This document shows positions 18,673 through 28,346 of a DNA stretch of 64,000 nucleotides, piece by piece (positions within the stretch are counted from its first letter, which is position 1; each line of letters begins with the position of its first letter). Under the pieces are notes generated by a model that did no database searches, was not told the DNA's origin, and worked only from the letters and a program-made list of their open reading frames with translations. The translations under genes were made by a program, and so were the position numbers. This DNA comes from Leptolyngbya sp. FACHB-321 (GTDB lineage Bacteria; Cyanobacteriota; Cyanobacteriia; Leptolyngbyales; Leptolyngbyaceae). The DNA lies in assembly GCF_014695975.1 (NCBI RefSeq), contig NZ_JACJPI010000070.1, positions 35,177 through 99,176 on the forward strand, read 5' to 3'.

Positions 18673-20706
18673 TCAGTTGCTTCTCACACGGGAGATTTTG
18701 CTTCTCCCCGTTTTAGTTTGGGTGCGCTTTTCGCCTGGTTCGCTACGGGCGATCGGAAGGGTGAAATGAAACTGGCTGCCCCGGTCTTTGCCTGCGGATT
18801 CCGCCCAGATACGTCCACCAAGCCCCGTTATGATTTGCCGACAGATGGCAAGCCCCAAGCCAGTGCCGCCTGTCGTGCGGCGTAAAGCACCTTCTTCTTG
18901 ATAGAAGCGATCGAACACAGTTTCGAGGCGGTTGGGTTCGATGCCACGTCCGGTATCAGCGACCGTCACTTCGAGCATTTGCCTGCCATTGGCATGGGCT
19001 TGAATCATGATGCGCCCCTGCGGCCCTGTGAATTTACAGGCGTTGTCTAGCAGTTTGGAGAAAACTTCGACCAGCCATTCGCCATCAGTTTTCAAAAGCG
19101 GAAGGTCAGGTGGCACTTGCGCAGTAATTTCAGGCAGATCGCTTTGGCGTTGACGAGTGCGGATGCTGCTGAGGGCAAGGTCTACACATTCTTGTAGCGG
19201 TAGGGCTTCGAGATGCCACTGCACGCGCCCGCTTTCAAGCTGCGACAAGGTAAGAAAGTCTTGCACTAGCTTTCGCATCCGTTCTGTATCAGTTAGAGCA
19301 GACTGAAGCATCACCTGACGCAGCTCTGGAGGCATATCAGGTTCGGTAGAGAGGCTCTCCAGGCAAATCTGAATAGTGGATAGGGGGGTACGAAGTTCGT
19401 GCCCAGTAATGGCGATAAGGTTGCTACGGGTTAGGTCGAGTGCTTCAAGCTGTTGGTTCAGGTCTTCCAGGTTCGCATACGCTTCTGCCTGAATGAGGGC
19501 AACGCCAATTTGAGCCGCGATCGCGTCTACTAACCCCAGTTCTGCGTCTGTCCATTCATGGAGTGTGCCACCACAGGTATGCAGTTCAACCATGCCCAGC
19601 AGTCGATTTTGATGCATTACAGGCACCATCAACCAGGATTCAATTGTCCAGCGCTGCACGACTGATTCAGACTGAGAGCCTGTAGCGATCGATCGAGTTG
19701 GCAGTACAACACGCTCATCTTCTAACACCCAGGGATTTGCCTGAGCATCGGCAACGTACACTCGCTCCTTTCGCTGTACGACTTCTTGAAACAAAGGATT
19801 ATCTTGCAAAGCCCAGCGTTGACCCAAAAGTGAACCAGACGCTGCACCTAAGTACTCGTGCTGGATCACAACATGAGTATCAGTCTCTTTGCAGCGGTAG
19901 ATGAGGCAGCGACAGATTCGCAAAGCCTGCCCTAGTTCTCGCACAGCGACGGTGAAAATTTCTTCGGGATCGAGCGATCGTCGGATGGCAGTAGTGATGG
20001 AATTAACCAGACGCTCTTTACGTTCTTTGGCAGCGATCGAGCGATAAGCCTTCAGCAGCTTGTACTGTCCGGCTTGCAGGTACGTGACCAGACGCTCAGC
20101 AAACGGTTCCGGATCGGCATCGTTAGAACCAGTCTGTTGTTCAATCTGGAGCTGTGCCTTCGCCTGGGCAAGCTTTGCCCCTAGTTCTGGGCGATAGGGC
20201 AATATCCGATCAAGTAATAAATTTGCGGCGATACAAACGGTCTGGCGATCGAACGTCCAGATGCCTTCAAACCGTCTCGCTTGATCAGTGGCAACCGGCA
20301 TCGTTGCATCAGCAGTGGCAACAGGAACCTGCTTTTCGCGACAAATCAGACAGGCAGCATAGCGAGGACCAACGACAACCAGATGCCATTCTTGCGCCAG
20401 GGCATCCGTAGGGACAAAGGCGATCGTTTCGTACTGGTCGGAACGGCTGGTAAAATCAGTTTCGGGTGCTGCCAGCACATAGACCTGCTCTGCCCGCTCT
20501 GAAATGCGTAAGTAGCGGTGCGCCTCTTGGCGGTAAAAGCGTTCGCGCTGGAAGCTAGCAATCACCAGTGAACAATCAACACCCGCCAGCACCTGATCTT
20601 CCATTGCATGAGAAAGGGCGGTCAGGGATGACTTGAAGTAAAGCTGGGGTCTGAGGTCAGGTAGGGCTTGCAGCAGATCTTCCAGGACGGAAGTAGGGTT
20701 GCTCAT
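18673..20706 (-). CDS. Hybrid-free sensor histidine kinase: DICT-GAF-HisKA-HATPase
   Basis: 677 residues from the ATG at 20706 (MSNPTSVLEDLLQALPDL); a frame to 20766 adds an unlikely leader. Residues up to about 160 form a DICT sensory domain (SSLTALSHAMEDQVLAG, SLVIASFQRERFYRQEA). A GAF domain follows (about 230-400, ending AELGLVDAIAAQIGVALIQAEA), then the H-box GHELRTPLSTIQICLESL with the phospho-accepting His, N-box LLDNACKF, G1 VADTGRGIE and G2 GGTGLGLAI. No transmembrane segment, so cytosolic. DICT domains are often associated with light or diguanylate signalling in cyanobacteria. No response regulator is adjacent. Confidence 0.88.
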   Translation of the reverse strand: MSNPTSVLEDLLQALPDLRPQLYFKSSLTALSHAMEDQVLAGVDCSLVIASFQRERFYRQEAHRYLRISERAEQVYVLAAPETDFTSRSDQYETIAFVPTDALAQEWHLVVVGPRYAACLICREKQVPVATADATMPVATDQARRFEGIWTFDRQTVCIAANLLLDRILPYRPELGAKLAQAKAQLQIEQQTGSNDADPEPFAERLVTYLQAGQYKLLKAYRSIAAKERKERLVNSITTAIRRSLDPEEIFTVAVRELGQALRICRCLIYRCKETDTHVVIQHEYLGAASGSLLGQRWALQDNPLFQEVVQRKERVYVADAQANPWVLEDERVVLPTRSIATGSQSESVVQRWTIESWLMVPVMHQNRLLGMVELHTCGGTLHEWTDAELGLVDAIAAQIGVALIQAEAYANLEDLNQQLEALDLTRSNLIAITGHELRTPLSTIQICLESLSTEPDMPPELRQVMLQSALTDTERMRKLVQDFLTLSQLESGRVQWHLEALPLQECVDLALSSIRTRQRQSDLPEITAQVPPDLPLLKTDGEWLVEVFSKLLDNACKFTGPQGRIMIQAHANGRQMLEVTVADTGRGIEPNRLETVFDRFYQEEGALRRTTGGTGLGLAICRQIITGLGGRIWAESAGKDRGSQFHFTLPIARSEPGEKRTQTKTGRSKISRVRSN

Positions 20707-21023
20707 CGAGGTTAACTCTACTCGTTGATGCGGAGAACAGTCCCCAGCAATTGGAGGTCTTAACACTGATAGTACATTGCTTCAGGCTGACCAGGGTTGT
20801 TTCAACGCACCGATTGATCAGGTTTTAGCTAGATGCCTTTAGCTTATCAAGTAACTACGCTCACTATATCGTCTCATTACCTGCCAGCGATCGCCCAATT
20901 TTGACCAGGTGGTTCCGTCTGTTTATATCAGTTATTTCACAACCCTGTACTGGCTTTAATCGCCATAGGTCAAACCAGAAGCCTAAAACGCTATTCTAGC
21001 TAGGACGGAGAAAGGCTAAAACA
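20707..21023. other. Divergent promoter region, kinase / LpxB-related gene
   Basis: 317 bases between two divergently read genes, so it must carry both promoters. No gene and no recognisable operator is visible. GGACGGAGAAAGG lies 10 to 22 bases before the plus-strand ATG at 21024 and can serve as ribosome binding site. Confidence 0.5.
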
Positions 21024-22385
21024 GTGCGTCATCCTATTGATATTTTGATCTTGTCGAATGGACCGGGAGAGTTAGCAACCTGGGTCAAGCCGATAGTGCA
21101 GGCATTACGCCAGCAATTAGGTGACGATCGCGGCCAGGTCCGGCTTTCGGTTGTCCTCTCGCCCTGCGCGAATGCCAGTGGGCAAGAAGCCGCGATCGCC
21201 CGTCGCTATCCCGAAGTCGATCGGGTGCAGGAGGCAGAGCATTTCTTTCCTTTTCTGCTGTGGGGCAAAACGGCTGAAGCTTGGGACTGGCGCTCGCACG
21301 GTGTTGTCCTCTTTCTTGGCGGCGACCAGTTTTTTCCCGTTGTCATTAGCAGACGGCTGGGCTACCGTAGCGTTATTTATGCTGAGTGGGAAGCCCGCTG
21401 GTATCGCTGGATCGATCGTTTCGGTGTCATGCGCGAAGACATTCGCAGCCGCGTACCGCAGAAGTACGCCCATAAATTCACTGTGGTCGGTGATTTGATG
21501 GCAGAAGCGGGGCGATCAGAGGACGGGGAGAACAGAGCAGGAGAAGGTAGGGAGGCAGAGGAAGTGGGGGCGAAGAGCGAAGAGACTGCCTCACCCCACT
21601 GCCAAGCGGAAGCAAACTACATCCCTCATCCCTCCGCCTTGATAGGTCTTCTTCCTGGCTCCAAACCGACAAAGCTTGCGCTGGGAGTACCGCTTTGTCT
21701 GGCGGTTGCAGAACAGGTTGCTGCCGTTCGACCAGGTACGCGGTTTGTGATTCCCGTTGCGCCCAGCCTGACGCTAACCACTCTCGCAATGTATGCTAAC
21801 TCTAAGGAGAATGCTGCGATCAATGAACTGGGCTGGGCTGCGGCTGAGTTAGTGTTGCCGACACTTCCTGACGAGCGTCCGTTTCTCAAAACTGCTGCTG
21901 GGCTGCGGGTCGAGCTATGGACAGAAGCTCCCGCTTATAAGTTGCTTTCGCAATGTAGCCTGTGCCTGACAACGGTCGGCGCAAACACCGCTGAATTAGG
22001 CGCGTTGGCAGTGCCAATGCTGGTGCTGATACCACTTCAGCAGATTGATCGCATTCGCACCTGGGACGGGATACCGGGTCTACTAGCAAACTTACCGGGC
22101 ATAGGGGGACGAGTTGCTGCCATGATGACGCGTCTGGCGTTAAGACGGTTAGGGCGGTTGGCATGGCCTAACATTTGGGCAAACGCCGAAATTGTGCCAG
22201 AACTGGCTGGCGACTTACAAACAGACGCAATTACCGCGATCGTCCTGGACTTGCTTGATCACCCAGAAAAGCTGAAGGAGATGCAAACTAACCTCCGTCA
22301 TGTTCGTGGTCAAGGAGGCGCAGCCGCAAAGTTGGCACGAGTCGTAGTAGAAACGTTAGCAAACGATGAGGCAATTGAAGCTTGA
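21024..22385 (+). CDS. Lipid-A-disaccharide synthase-related protein
   Basis: 453 residues. The N-terminus DILILSNGPGELATWVKP and VVLFLGGDQFFPVVISRRLGYRS fit the cyanobacterial LpxB-like family, GT-B fold, distinct from true LpxB. The C-terminal half has IGLLPGSKPTKL (about residue 210), LTTVGANTAELGAL and PMLVLIPLQQIDRI, the nucleotide-sugar binding part. Between the halves (about residues 163-200) is a Glu/Gly/Arg-rich insert whose DNA looks like intergenic repeat. The glycolipid product is unknown. No neighbouring lipid A genes. Confidence 0.85.
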   Translation: MRHPIDILILSNGPGELATWVKPIVQALRQQLGDDRGQVRLSVVLSPCANASGQEAAIARRYPEVDRVQEAEHFFPFLLWGKTAEAWDWRSHGVVLFLGGDQFFPVVISRRLGYRSVIYAEWEARWYRWIDRFGVMREDIRSRVPQKYAHKFTVVGDLMAEAGRSEDGENRAGEGREAEEVGAKSEETASPHCQAEANYIPHPSALIGLLPGSKPTKLALGVPLCLAVAEQVAAVRPGTRFVIPVAPSLTLTTLAMYANSKENAAINELGWAAAELVLPTLPDERPFLKTAAGLRVELWTEAPAYKLLSQCSLCLTTVGANTAELGALAVPMLVLIPLQQIDRIRTWDGIPGLLANLPGIGGRVAAMMTRLALRRLGRLAWPNIWANAEIVPELAGDLQTDAITAIVLDLLDHPEKLKEMQTNLRHVRGQGGAAAKLARVVVETLANDEAIEA

Positions 22386-22467
22386 CGCTTTTGGCTGGTG
22401 CTGTTTGAAGAAATCAAGCTTTACTTGAAACTTGAAAAACGTCTAAGCTTCGACTGCTCAAACCCCA

Positions 22468-22932
22468 CTACTGCCGTACATACAACGTATAGTCTCGTCG
22501 TACGCCTGGTGTCCCAGAGCCAATCCAAACTTTGTACGTGCCCGCCTGCCAGTCAGTATCCGCAAGGCTGGCATCCTTCCCAGCTTTGGAATCATCACTG
22601 CAACGCACGCTCCCCTGCGGACCCTGAACGACCAGCGTAGTGTCGCTGCCGCCACTATTGACACGCAACCTCAAACTGGAGACGTTTTGTTGCAGAGTCA
22701 GAATGTGGTCTGGGGTTGGGTCGCCAAAGCCACGGCATCTGTTGTTGTTGCGATCGCGATTGCTAATAATTGCAGGCAGCGAAGTCGTTCCTCCCGTAGT
22801 ACCCGTTAATGACCCTGACTGCTTCTCAGCGCTCAAGGTGAGACTGCCAAAATTGGCTTGTCCAAAGGCTGGTAATGCACTCAAAACTGCCAGTGAGACT
22901 AGCCAAACACTCCATTGCAAGCGACGTGCCAT
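22468..22932 (-). CDS. Secreted protein with PPC-like beta domain
   Basis: 154 residues from ATG 22932 (MARRLQWSVWLVSLAVLSA), which gives an N-terminal signal peptide cleaved near PAFGQA; GAAGAGGAT precedes it. A longer frame starting at 23070 lacks a signal and a ribosome site. The mature part contains a Gly/Ser-rich stretch, then HILTLQQNVSSLRLRVNS, DTTLVVQGPQGSVRCSDDS and GTYKVWIGSGTPGVRRDYTLYV. This strand pattern is like the pre-peptidase C-terminal (PPC) beta-sandwich. Two Cys may form a disulphide. Probably periplasmic or extracellular; function unknown. Convergent with the LpxB-related gene. Confidence 0.72.
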   Translation of the reverse strand: MARRLQWSVWLVSLAVLSALPAFGQANFGSLTLSAEKQSGSLTGTTGGTTSLPAIISNRDRNNNRCRGFGDPTPDHILTLQQNVSSLRLRVNSGGSDTTLVVQGPQGSVRCSDDSKAGKDASLADTDWQAGTYKVWIGSGTPGVRRDYTLYVRQ

Positions 22933-23629
22933 ATCCTCTTCCCCTTTTCGTAATGGATGTTGTGTGTGACCTGATGCAGCACTTTCAATCTGCGATCGCT
23001 CATGCGACCCTATTACCATCATCGCTCGCGTATCGTGACGACGACGAATTGCTTTCACATCAGCATTCATGACAGCCGCCTCAACGCTGAGGTAAATGGT
23101 CGGCTCAATTAGATAGGGGGTTTAATCTAGACCAAAACTCACATTAGCTCAGACACGGCTGCTTGTTTCAATTGACTCTGCTTGGAGAGCGAAGTTCCCT
23201 CAGTTTTACATGGCGAGACTGGTAGCTAGTGCGGAATGAAAGTTTGCAGGAAGGAATGAGAGCAGGCGTTTTGGTAAAGGTATAGCAGTATAAATGCGAT
23301 CGGCTTCATCCCGTCTTGTTGCATTTTTTAGAGTAGGCTCACTGGCGCTTCATCACTGCTTCAAAAGAAACGGAAAAGCCACAACATTACTTTAAGGTTT
23401 CCTCACTTTTATGGCTGTGTTGCGCTTGAAGGATGCCATAGAATGTAATTAACAAGCGTAAGCTGCTCTACTCTCAAAACGTCACGTTACCAGGTAATTA
23501 GTTGAAGGGTTGCTCCATTAAGGTCAACACCCCTATCTCTACCAGAGCGTGTTCAGCATCTATCATTGGTTCCGGCATACGCCACAAGCAATTACTTTGT
23601 GGCATAGGATTGAATTAAGAGAAAGGTCA
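22933..23629. other. About 700-base spacer, no convincing gene
   Basis: Divergent region between the secreted protein and the plus-strand unit beginning at 23630. It must contain promoters for both. I see no RNA gene, riboswitch or repeat that I can name. Confidence 0.4.
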
Positions 23630-23719
23630 ATGATGGTAATGCCTGCGTTTTTTACGAGTGCGCCGTTGCTGGCTGCATTGATGCCAGTGCTTTCAGGGCT
23701 TCAGCAGTATGAGAGATGA
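23630..23719 (+). CDS. Putative 29-residue hydrophobic peptide overlapping next gene
   Basis: ATGATGGTAATG opens a frame that encodes MMVMPAFFTSAPLLAALMPV and nine more residues, ending with TGA at 23717-23719. It is preceded by GAGAAAGG at about 6-base spacing, a good ribosome site, whereas the next gene's ATG at 23709 has none. It overlaps that gene by 11 bases in another frame, the geometry of translational coupling. It could be a leader peptide, a one-helix membrane peptide or chance. Too short to recognise. Confidence 0.4.
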   Translation: MMVMPAFFTSAPLLAALMPVLSGLQQYER

Positions 23720-24203
23720 AATCTTAGACCGACAGCCAGAACTCGTGGAGTATGTTGGCAGTCGTGATATTCTGACTCAACTGAACAGTGGTCAATTGTT
23801 AATGGTCAATAGCCGCAGACGTAACGGTTTGATCATTTACAAGCGGTTTCATGCTGAGTTTGCCGGACCGGGAGCAGCGATTGGCAGTTTCTTCGATATT
23901 GATTGCCAGCGTGCGGTTGCAGTCGGTGATCTCTCCCTTGTCTATCCAGAGACGCAGGAAGAACGTCAAAATGCTTATAAGATTCGACGGCAGTGGATTC
24001 GCTTAACTCAGCAATTGACTGATAACCCGGTGCCGTTGCAACGGGCGCAAATGATTTTGAACCAATTTGAGAACTACTTTGGTGCTGAGATGGTGGCGGA
24101 GTTGCCTGATGAGGCATTTGCCTTGCTAGTTGGTGTGCTGCCACAAACCATCAGGATGATGCGACGAAGCACTGACAATCTTGAGCTTAGAGTCAAGCTT
24201 TAA
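23709..24203 (+). CDS. Conserved hypothetical protein
   Basis: 164 residues, soluble and mixed alpha/beta with ELVEYVGSRDILTQLNSGQLLMVN in the N-terminal half and an amphipathic C-terminal region QRAQMILNQFENYFGAEMV and FALLVGVLPQTIRMMRR. I do not recognise the family. An in-frame stop at 23679 upstream limits the start to 23709. Convergent with the Ycf45-like gene; the two share a hairpin spacer. Confidence 0.6.
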   Translation: MRDEILDRQPELVEYVGSRDILTQLNSGQLLMVNSRRRNGLIIYKRFHAEFAGPGAAIGSFFDIDCQRAVAVGDLSLVYPETQEERQNAYKIRRQWIRLTQQLTDNPVPLQRAQMILNQFENYFGAEMVAELPDEAFALLVGVLPQTIRMMRRSTDNLELRVKL

Positions 24204-24314
24204 CAAACATTGCTGCTTTTGATCTAAATATCAACTACAGTGAGCCGCTACCCAAGTAATAGAGCGAGCAGTCGAAGGTATCGTTTTTTTTCGCTAACGC
24301 AAAATTAATTTTTC

Positions 24315-24349
24315 GGGCTAGTTAACTTGCAATTACAGTTAGCTAGCCC
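24315..24349. terminator. Bidirectional hairpin between convergent genes
   Basis: GGGCTAGTTAACT (24315-24327) pairs with AGTTAGCTAGCCC (24337-24349), 13 bp with one G-U, loop of 9. It lies between the 3' ends of the gene at 23709 and the Ycf45-like gene. On the minus strand it is followed by GAAAAATTAATTTT. Likely terminator, though the U tract is not perfect. Confidence 0.6.
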
Positions 24350-24388
24350 TTATTGCCCTTCTGTCTCAAGTAAAGCGATCGCTCGTGC

Positions 24389-26419
24389 TTAGGCTGGATA
24401 AATTCGCAGACGGCGATTGGGTTCATCACCAAAACTGCGAGACTTCAGGTGGTAGTGTTCAACTAACTCATGCTGCATTTTGCGAACAATCGCAGAGCGG
24501 GGTAAAAGCTCCACAGGCTGCCCTTTAGGAATAACGATTTGTTCAACAGCGAGTCTTGCTTCTTCCAGTGCTTCGATTTCGTCGTCACTGCCACTGCTGG
24601 AGAATAGACTAAGGTCTGCAATCTCAGGCGTACCAGAGTCATCAATATCCAGCATTCGTCGCAAACCGTGAGCAATTTGAGGAATGGTGCTGGCTTTGAT
24701 AGTGTGGATTGGCACCTGACGCGCCTTAGCAATATGACGCAGCTTGGAATGATTTTTGACATGCGATCGTAAGGCTAAAACAGCATCTGCATGGTCAATA
24801 TCTTTGGTCAATACCACAGGTAGACTCAGCGTACGAATCACCTGGTCAAGCTGATGGCGACTGACTGCGTACGGGTATACATGCAGCATATCCTCACCAT
24901 TCGGACCCACGCGCTGCCCCAGCCCTGTCTCACCAAAAGTTGCAGCAGCTTCGGTATCTAGCACCTCATGCAGAAAGGTAGCGTTGCTGCCAAAGTGATC
25001 TTGCAGCGATTCATCCAACATCTGTTCAAATTGCTGCTCATCTGGCGACAATTCTGACAGTGCCCTAGACGGCGGGCGCATCTGCCCAGACGATCGCCAG
25101 CCACGGCTTTGCACTCCACCTAGCCGCCCAGAGCTACTCATGAAAGCAGAGCGATCGCTAACATCACTTTGGCTACCCAGTGGATTAAGGGTAGTGCGAG
25201 CGGGTGTCAGACCACTACGGGTTGATCGCCGTCCCGGAGCATCTGACTCTGCACTCGACAGCTCATGGGTAATAATCACTTTCCCAGTTTCGCTTAGTGC
25301 ACGCACCTGTGGATTGGGCTGGCGACCCCGCAGCAGGCTATCCACAGTTTCAGCTACCTGTTCATGCACAACCCAGCGCTGCCGCTCCAGCATTTCCACC
25401 GCGATGTCAAAGGTCGGTGGAGCTTTGCGCTCCAACACACTTTTTTGGCTACCACGGCGGCGGGCTTCTTCATCACCTAGCGTCACTGACTGGATGCCAC
25501 CAACCAGATCTGAAAGCGTCGGGTTTTTGATCAAGTTCTCCAACCGATTACCGTGGGCAGTACCAACCAGTTGCACGCCACGTTCGGCAATTGTACGGGC
25601 TGCTAGTGCTTCCAACTCAGTACCGATTTCATCAATCACAATCACTTCCGGCATATGGTTTTCCACTGCCTCAATCATGACCTGATGTTGTAGTTCGGGA
25701 CGCGCAACCTGCATCCGACGCGCTCGACCGATCGCAGGGTGGGGCACATCACCATCGCCAGCAATTTCGTTTGAGGTGTCAATAATGACAACGCGCTTCT
25801 CTAAATCATCTGCCAGTACACGGGCAATTTCTCTCAGCGCAGTAGTTTTACCCACACCTGGACGACCCAGCATGAGAATCGATCGCCCACTTTCAACCAG
25901 ATCACGAATCATGCCGATCGTGCCAAAGATGGCACGCCCTACCCGGCAAGTCAAACCAATGACTTCACCTCGACGGTTGCGAATAGCGCTAATGCGATGC
26001 AATGTTCGTTCGATGCCTGCCCGATTATCGCCACCAAAGTCACCCACTTTAGTAATGCACTCATTCAGGTCTGCCTGCGAAACCAACGTTTCAGATAAAT
26101 ATTCTGCTAGACCGGGAAAGCGTGCTTCTGGACGGCGACCAATATCTAAAACGACTTCAACTAGCGTCTCTTTCTGAGGATGCTGCTCCAGGGAAAGGCG
26201 AATCGCGTCAGGCAAGATTTCTAGCAGCTTCGTTAAGTCATCTGTAATTTGCATACCAACACGGTTAGAAGCATCGGCAGAAGCGGATGTATCGGCAACG
26301 TTGTGCTGGTCCAACGAAGGTAGCGACGGTTGTAGCTTACTACCAGAACCGTCAGAAGACCCGTCAGAAGAATGAATGCCGTTAGGGTTTACCATTTGCT
26401 TACTAAAGGGAAAGAACAA
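24389..26419 (-). CDS. ycf45: Ycf45-type AAA ATPase with C-terminal R3H-like region
   Basis: 676 residues. The N-terminal 45 residues are Ser/Gly/Asp-rich. The ATPase domain (about 50-330) has Walker [10 protein letters not shown], Walker [10 protein letters not shown] and VGTAHGN, related to SpoIIIAA-type ATPases and to plastid Ycf45. The C-terminal third ends with [25 protein letters not shown] and a basic [20 protein letters not shown] segment that fits an R3H nucleic-acid-binding domain with conserved Arg and His. Precise function is unknown; single-stranded nucleic acid binding is the family expectation. It starts 46 bases after ldpA and is probably co-transcribed with ndhN and ldpA. An alternative start at Met9 is possible. 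Confidence 0.85.
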   Translation of the reverse strand: MFFPFSKQMVNPNGIHSSDGSSDGSGSKLQPSLPSLDQHNVADTSASADASNRVGMQITDDLTKLLEILPDAIRLSLEQHPQKETLVEVVLDIGRRPEARFPGLAEYLSETLVSQADLNECITKVGDFGGDNRAGIERTLHRISAIRNRRGEVIGLTCRVGRAIFGTIGMIRDLVESGRSILMLGRPGVGKTTALREIARVLADDLEKRVVIIDTSNEIAGDGDVPHPAIGRARRMQVARPELQHQVMIEAVENHMPEVIVIDEIGTELEALAARTIAERGVQLVGTAHGNRLENLIKNPTLSDLVGGIQSVTLGDEEARRRGSQKSVLERKAPPTFDIAVEMLERQRWVVHEQVAETVDSLLRGRQPNPQVRALSETGKVIITHELSSAESDAPGRRSTRSGLTPARTTLNPLGSQSDVSDRSAFMSSSGRLGGVQSRGWRSSGQMRPPSRALSELSPDEQQFEQMLDESLQDHFGSNATFLHEVLDTEAAATFGETGLGQRVGPNGEDMLHVYPYAVSRHQLDQVIRTLSLPVVLTKDIDHADAVLALRSHVKNHSKLRHIAKARQVPIHTIKASTIPQIAHGLRRMLDIDDSGTPEIADLSLFSSSGSDDEIEALEEARLAVEQIVIPKGQPVELLPRSAIVRKMQHELVEHYHLKSRSFGDEPNRRLRIYPA

Positions 26420-26465
26420 GCGCAGCGGACAGAAGAGGTGGATAGTGGCTAACTCAGACGCGCTG

Positions 26466-27797
26466 TCAAAGGTTTAAGCGCATAAGCTGGCTGTCGTTAA
26501 AAGTTTTTAGTTGAGAGACAAGTGAGTGTGCCAATGTCACTGCCTGCCAGAGCAAAGCAGGCGCTTCCTCTAAATGCATCGGCAGTGTTCGTCCTTGATG
26601 CTTTATCAAAACGTTGCGGGACTCAGGAGAGTCTAACAACGGGGTGCCAACCATCGCAGCGCATTCTGAGTCATCCGCCTCTAGCCCGATCGCATCAAGC
26701 TGATTGAGGATCGGCGTGAGTAACGTACGAGCATAGCTACCATATGCAACTCCGGAGATATAGGAAGACCGCTGCTTGCTGGAGTGAGTCTCTAGCGGCT
26801 CCCTAGCAGCACCTACTGCTATTGCTGAAAGCCTGGGCGACGGTTGCAGCAATCCCAGCGCTTTAAGTTTCGGTACTGTATGGTGGTTAGTGCCTCCCGC
26901 TAACTGGATAGAACCCGGCAAGTTAGCCGCCAGAACTTTTTGACCCAGCTTGACTGCTGCCCTAGTAGTACCTATACCAATATCACCACTCATAGGACGA
27001 CCATCCAACTGCCAAACCAACGGGCAGGGGAGCGGCGAAATCAAGTTGTACAGTGCTCGTAAATAGTCAATTAAACCGTCACCATCAGGACAACTAATGG
27101 CAATCAGCTTTAGATCACCCACCCAAGGCACGATCACCTCCCACAGCCGTCGAAACGCATCCAGCCGTCCGATTTGTGTATGAATCTCGATCGCATCTAC
27201 ACCTGCTTGCAGCACAAGAGGCACGATCACCGCTGGCGTAGAGCCATATGAATGCGTTGATATATGCTGTATGGGGCAAACTGGCAAACAGCGCCCACAC
27301 CCATAGCACCGATCGCTCACCACGCCAGCGATCGGTTCAAGCACAGCAACACTTCCCTCAAAAGCATTGCCTTGTGCAGGACTTTCGCCTAGTGGGCTAG
27401 CACCTGTTGGTGCAGTATGGAACACGATTGCTTGCGCTGGGCAGATCGACTCACAGGGTCGTTTGCAGTCTGGTGGACAGGTAGCAGCATCAAAGTCAGC
27501 CTTGCGAAAATGAGGATCTTCGCCGTCATTCAGGCTCACCATAAGCCAAGGCAAACCACGCATGGGGAAGCGCTCATCACCCTTAGTAGCGGCGAGGTCA
27601 GCAGCAAGCTTTAAGGCCGTCTTTGCAGTCAAAATTACAGCCGGGTCAGCGGCGACATCAATACAATCCGCTCCGGCTAGCGTATACGCCAGTACCAGGC
27701 TTCGGATGGCTGGAAGGTGTTGAAAACTGGCTCCGCAAATGAGTTTAAACCAGTGCCCTTCTCTTAAAGATTGCAGAGGGTAGTACAGATCAGTCAC
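26466..27797 (-). CDS. ldpA: Light-dependent period protein LdpA
   Basis: Iron-sulphur protein that feeds redox/light information to the Kai circadian clock. The 443 residues show the family N-terminus [19 protein letters not shown], a Cys cluster [14 protein letters not shown], and a classical 4Fe-4S motif [12 protein letters not shown]. The C-terminal half is the LdpA-specific domain. Located between ndhN and ycf45-like on the same strand with 72- and 46-base gaps, the arrangement suggests one transcript. Confidence 0.93.
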   Translation of the reverse strand: MTDLYYPLQSLREGHWFKLICGASFQHLPAIRSLVLAYTLAGADCIDVAADPAVILTAKTALKLAADLAATKGDERFPMRGLPWLMVSLNDGEDPHFRKADFDAATCPPDCKRPCESICPAQAIVFHTAPTGASPLGESPAQGNAFEGSVAVLEPIAGVVSDRCYGCGRCLPVCPIQHISTHSYGSTPAVIVPLVLQAGVDAIEIHTQIGRLDAFRRLWEVIVPWVGDLKLIAISCPDGDGLIDYLRALYNLISPLPCPLVWQLDGRPMSGDIGIGTTRAAVKLGQKVLAANLPGSIQLAGGTNHHTVPKLKALGLLQPSPRLSAIAVGAAREPLETHSSKQRSSYISGVAYGSYARTLLTPILNQLDAIGLEADDSECAAMVGTPLLDSPESRNVLIKHQGRTLPMHLEEAPALLWQAVTLAHSLVSQLKTFNDSQLMRLNL

Positions 27798-27869
27798 CCC
27801 TACATCCTAGTACCCTGTACTAAAAAATACGAGGTATCTACAGAACTCTTTTCATCAACCGAGGTGATT

Positions 27870-28346
27870 CTACGCCGAAAGTAACGCCTTTGTCAGTGGT
27901 GCCCAACGGAATGCGCGATCACCGCCCAGTTCTACTACCACTTTCAAACGCGGTTCAACCTTAGGCAAGGCTACCAAGTATTCCAGCTCTTGGTTGGTCA
28001 AAATAGAACCCTCAATAATCCACAGCACTAAGCCTTTAGCAGTTGCTGGCAGTTGCTCAATTTGATAACTGACGAGCGGTGGAACGTAGTGCGTTTCGCC
28101 AACCGCTGGACCTGTACTAGTAGTTTTCTTGCCCAAGTGCGGCGGACGCACACCATGTACGCTTGTTAGATAAGCAGCCAGATCGCCTAAGCCACGAGCT
28201 GTAATGCTAAGCGACACATAACCTGTCGCCCGAATACGTCGTCGATATCGTCCCTCGAAGCCGCCTTCTAAAGGAACATACACACCTAAAGCGCCCTCTG
28301 TCTCTAAATCACGAATAAGCTGCTTGCCAGTTGTCAGTAGCGCCAT
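27870..28346 (-). CDS. ndhN: NAD(P)H-quinone oxidoreductase subunit N (NdhN)
   Basis: Peripheral subunit specific to the cyanobacterial and plastid NDH-1 complex, in respiration, cyclic electron flow and CO2 uptake. The 158 residues start MALLTTGKQLIRDLETEGAL and include GRYRRRIRATGYVSLSITARG, VHGVRPPHLGKK and LVLWIIEGSILTNQELEYL, all typical. First gene of the minus-strand unit ndhN-ldpA-ycf45; divergent from the ribosomal protein cluster. Confidence 0.96.
   Translation of the reverse strand: MALLTTGKQLIRDLETEGALGVYVPLEGGFEGRYRRRIRATGYVSLSITARGLGDLAAYLTSVHGVRPPHLGKKTTSTGPAVGETHYVPPLVSYQIEQLPATAKGLVLWIIEGSILTNQELEYLVALPKVEPRLKVVVELGGDRAFRWAPLTKALLSA

Noticed and set aside
25140..25685. 181-codon plus-strand frame inside the ycf45-like gene
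   Set aside because: Antisense to a clear ATPase domain with Walker motifs; Ser/Arg-rich shadow composition.
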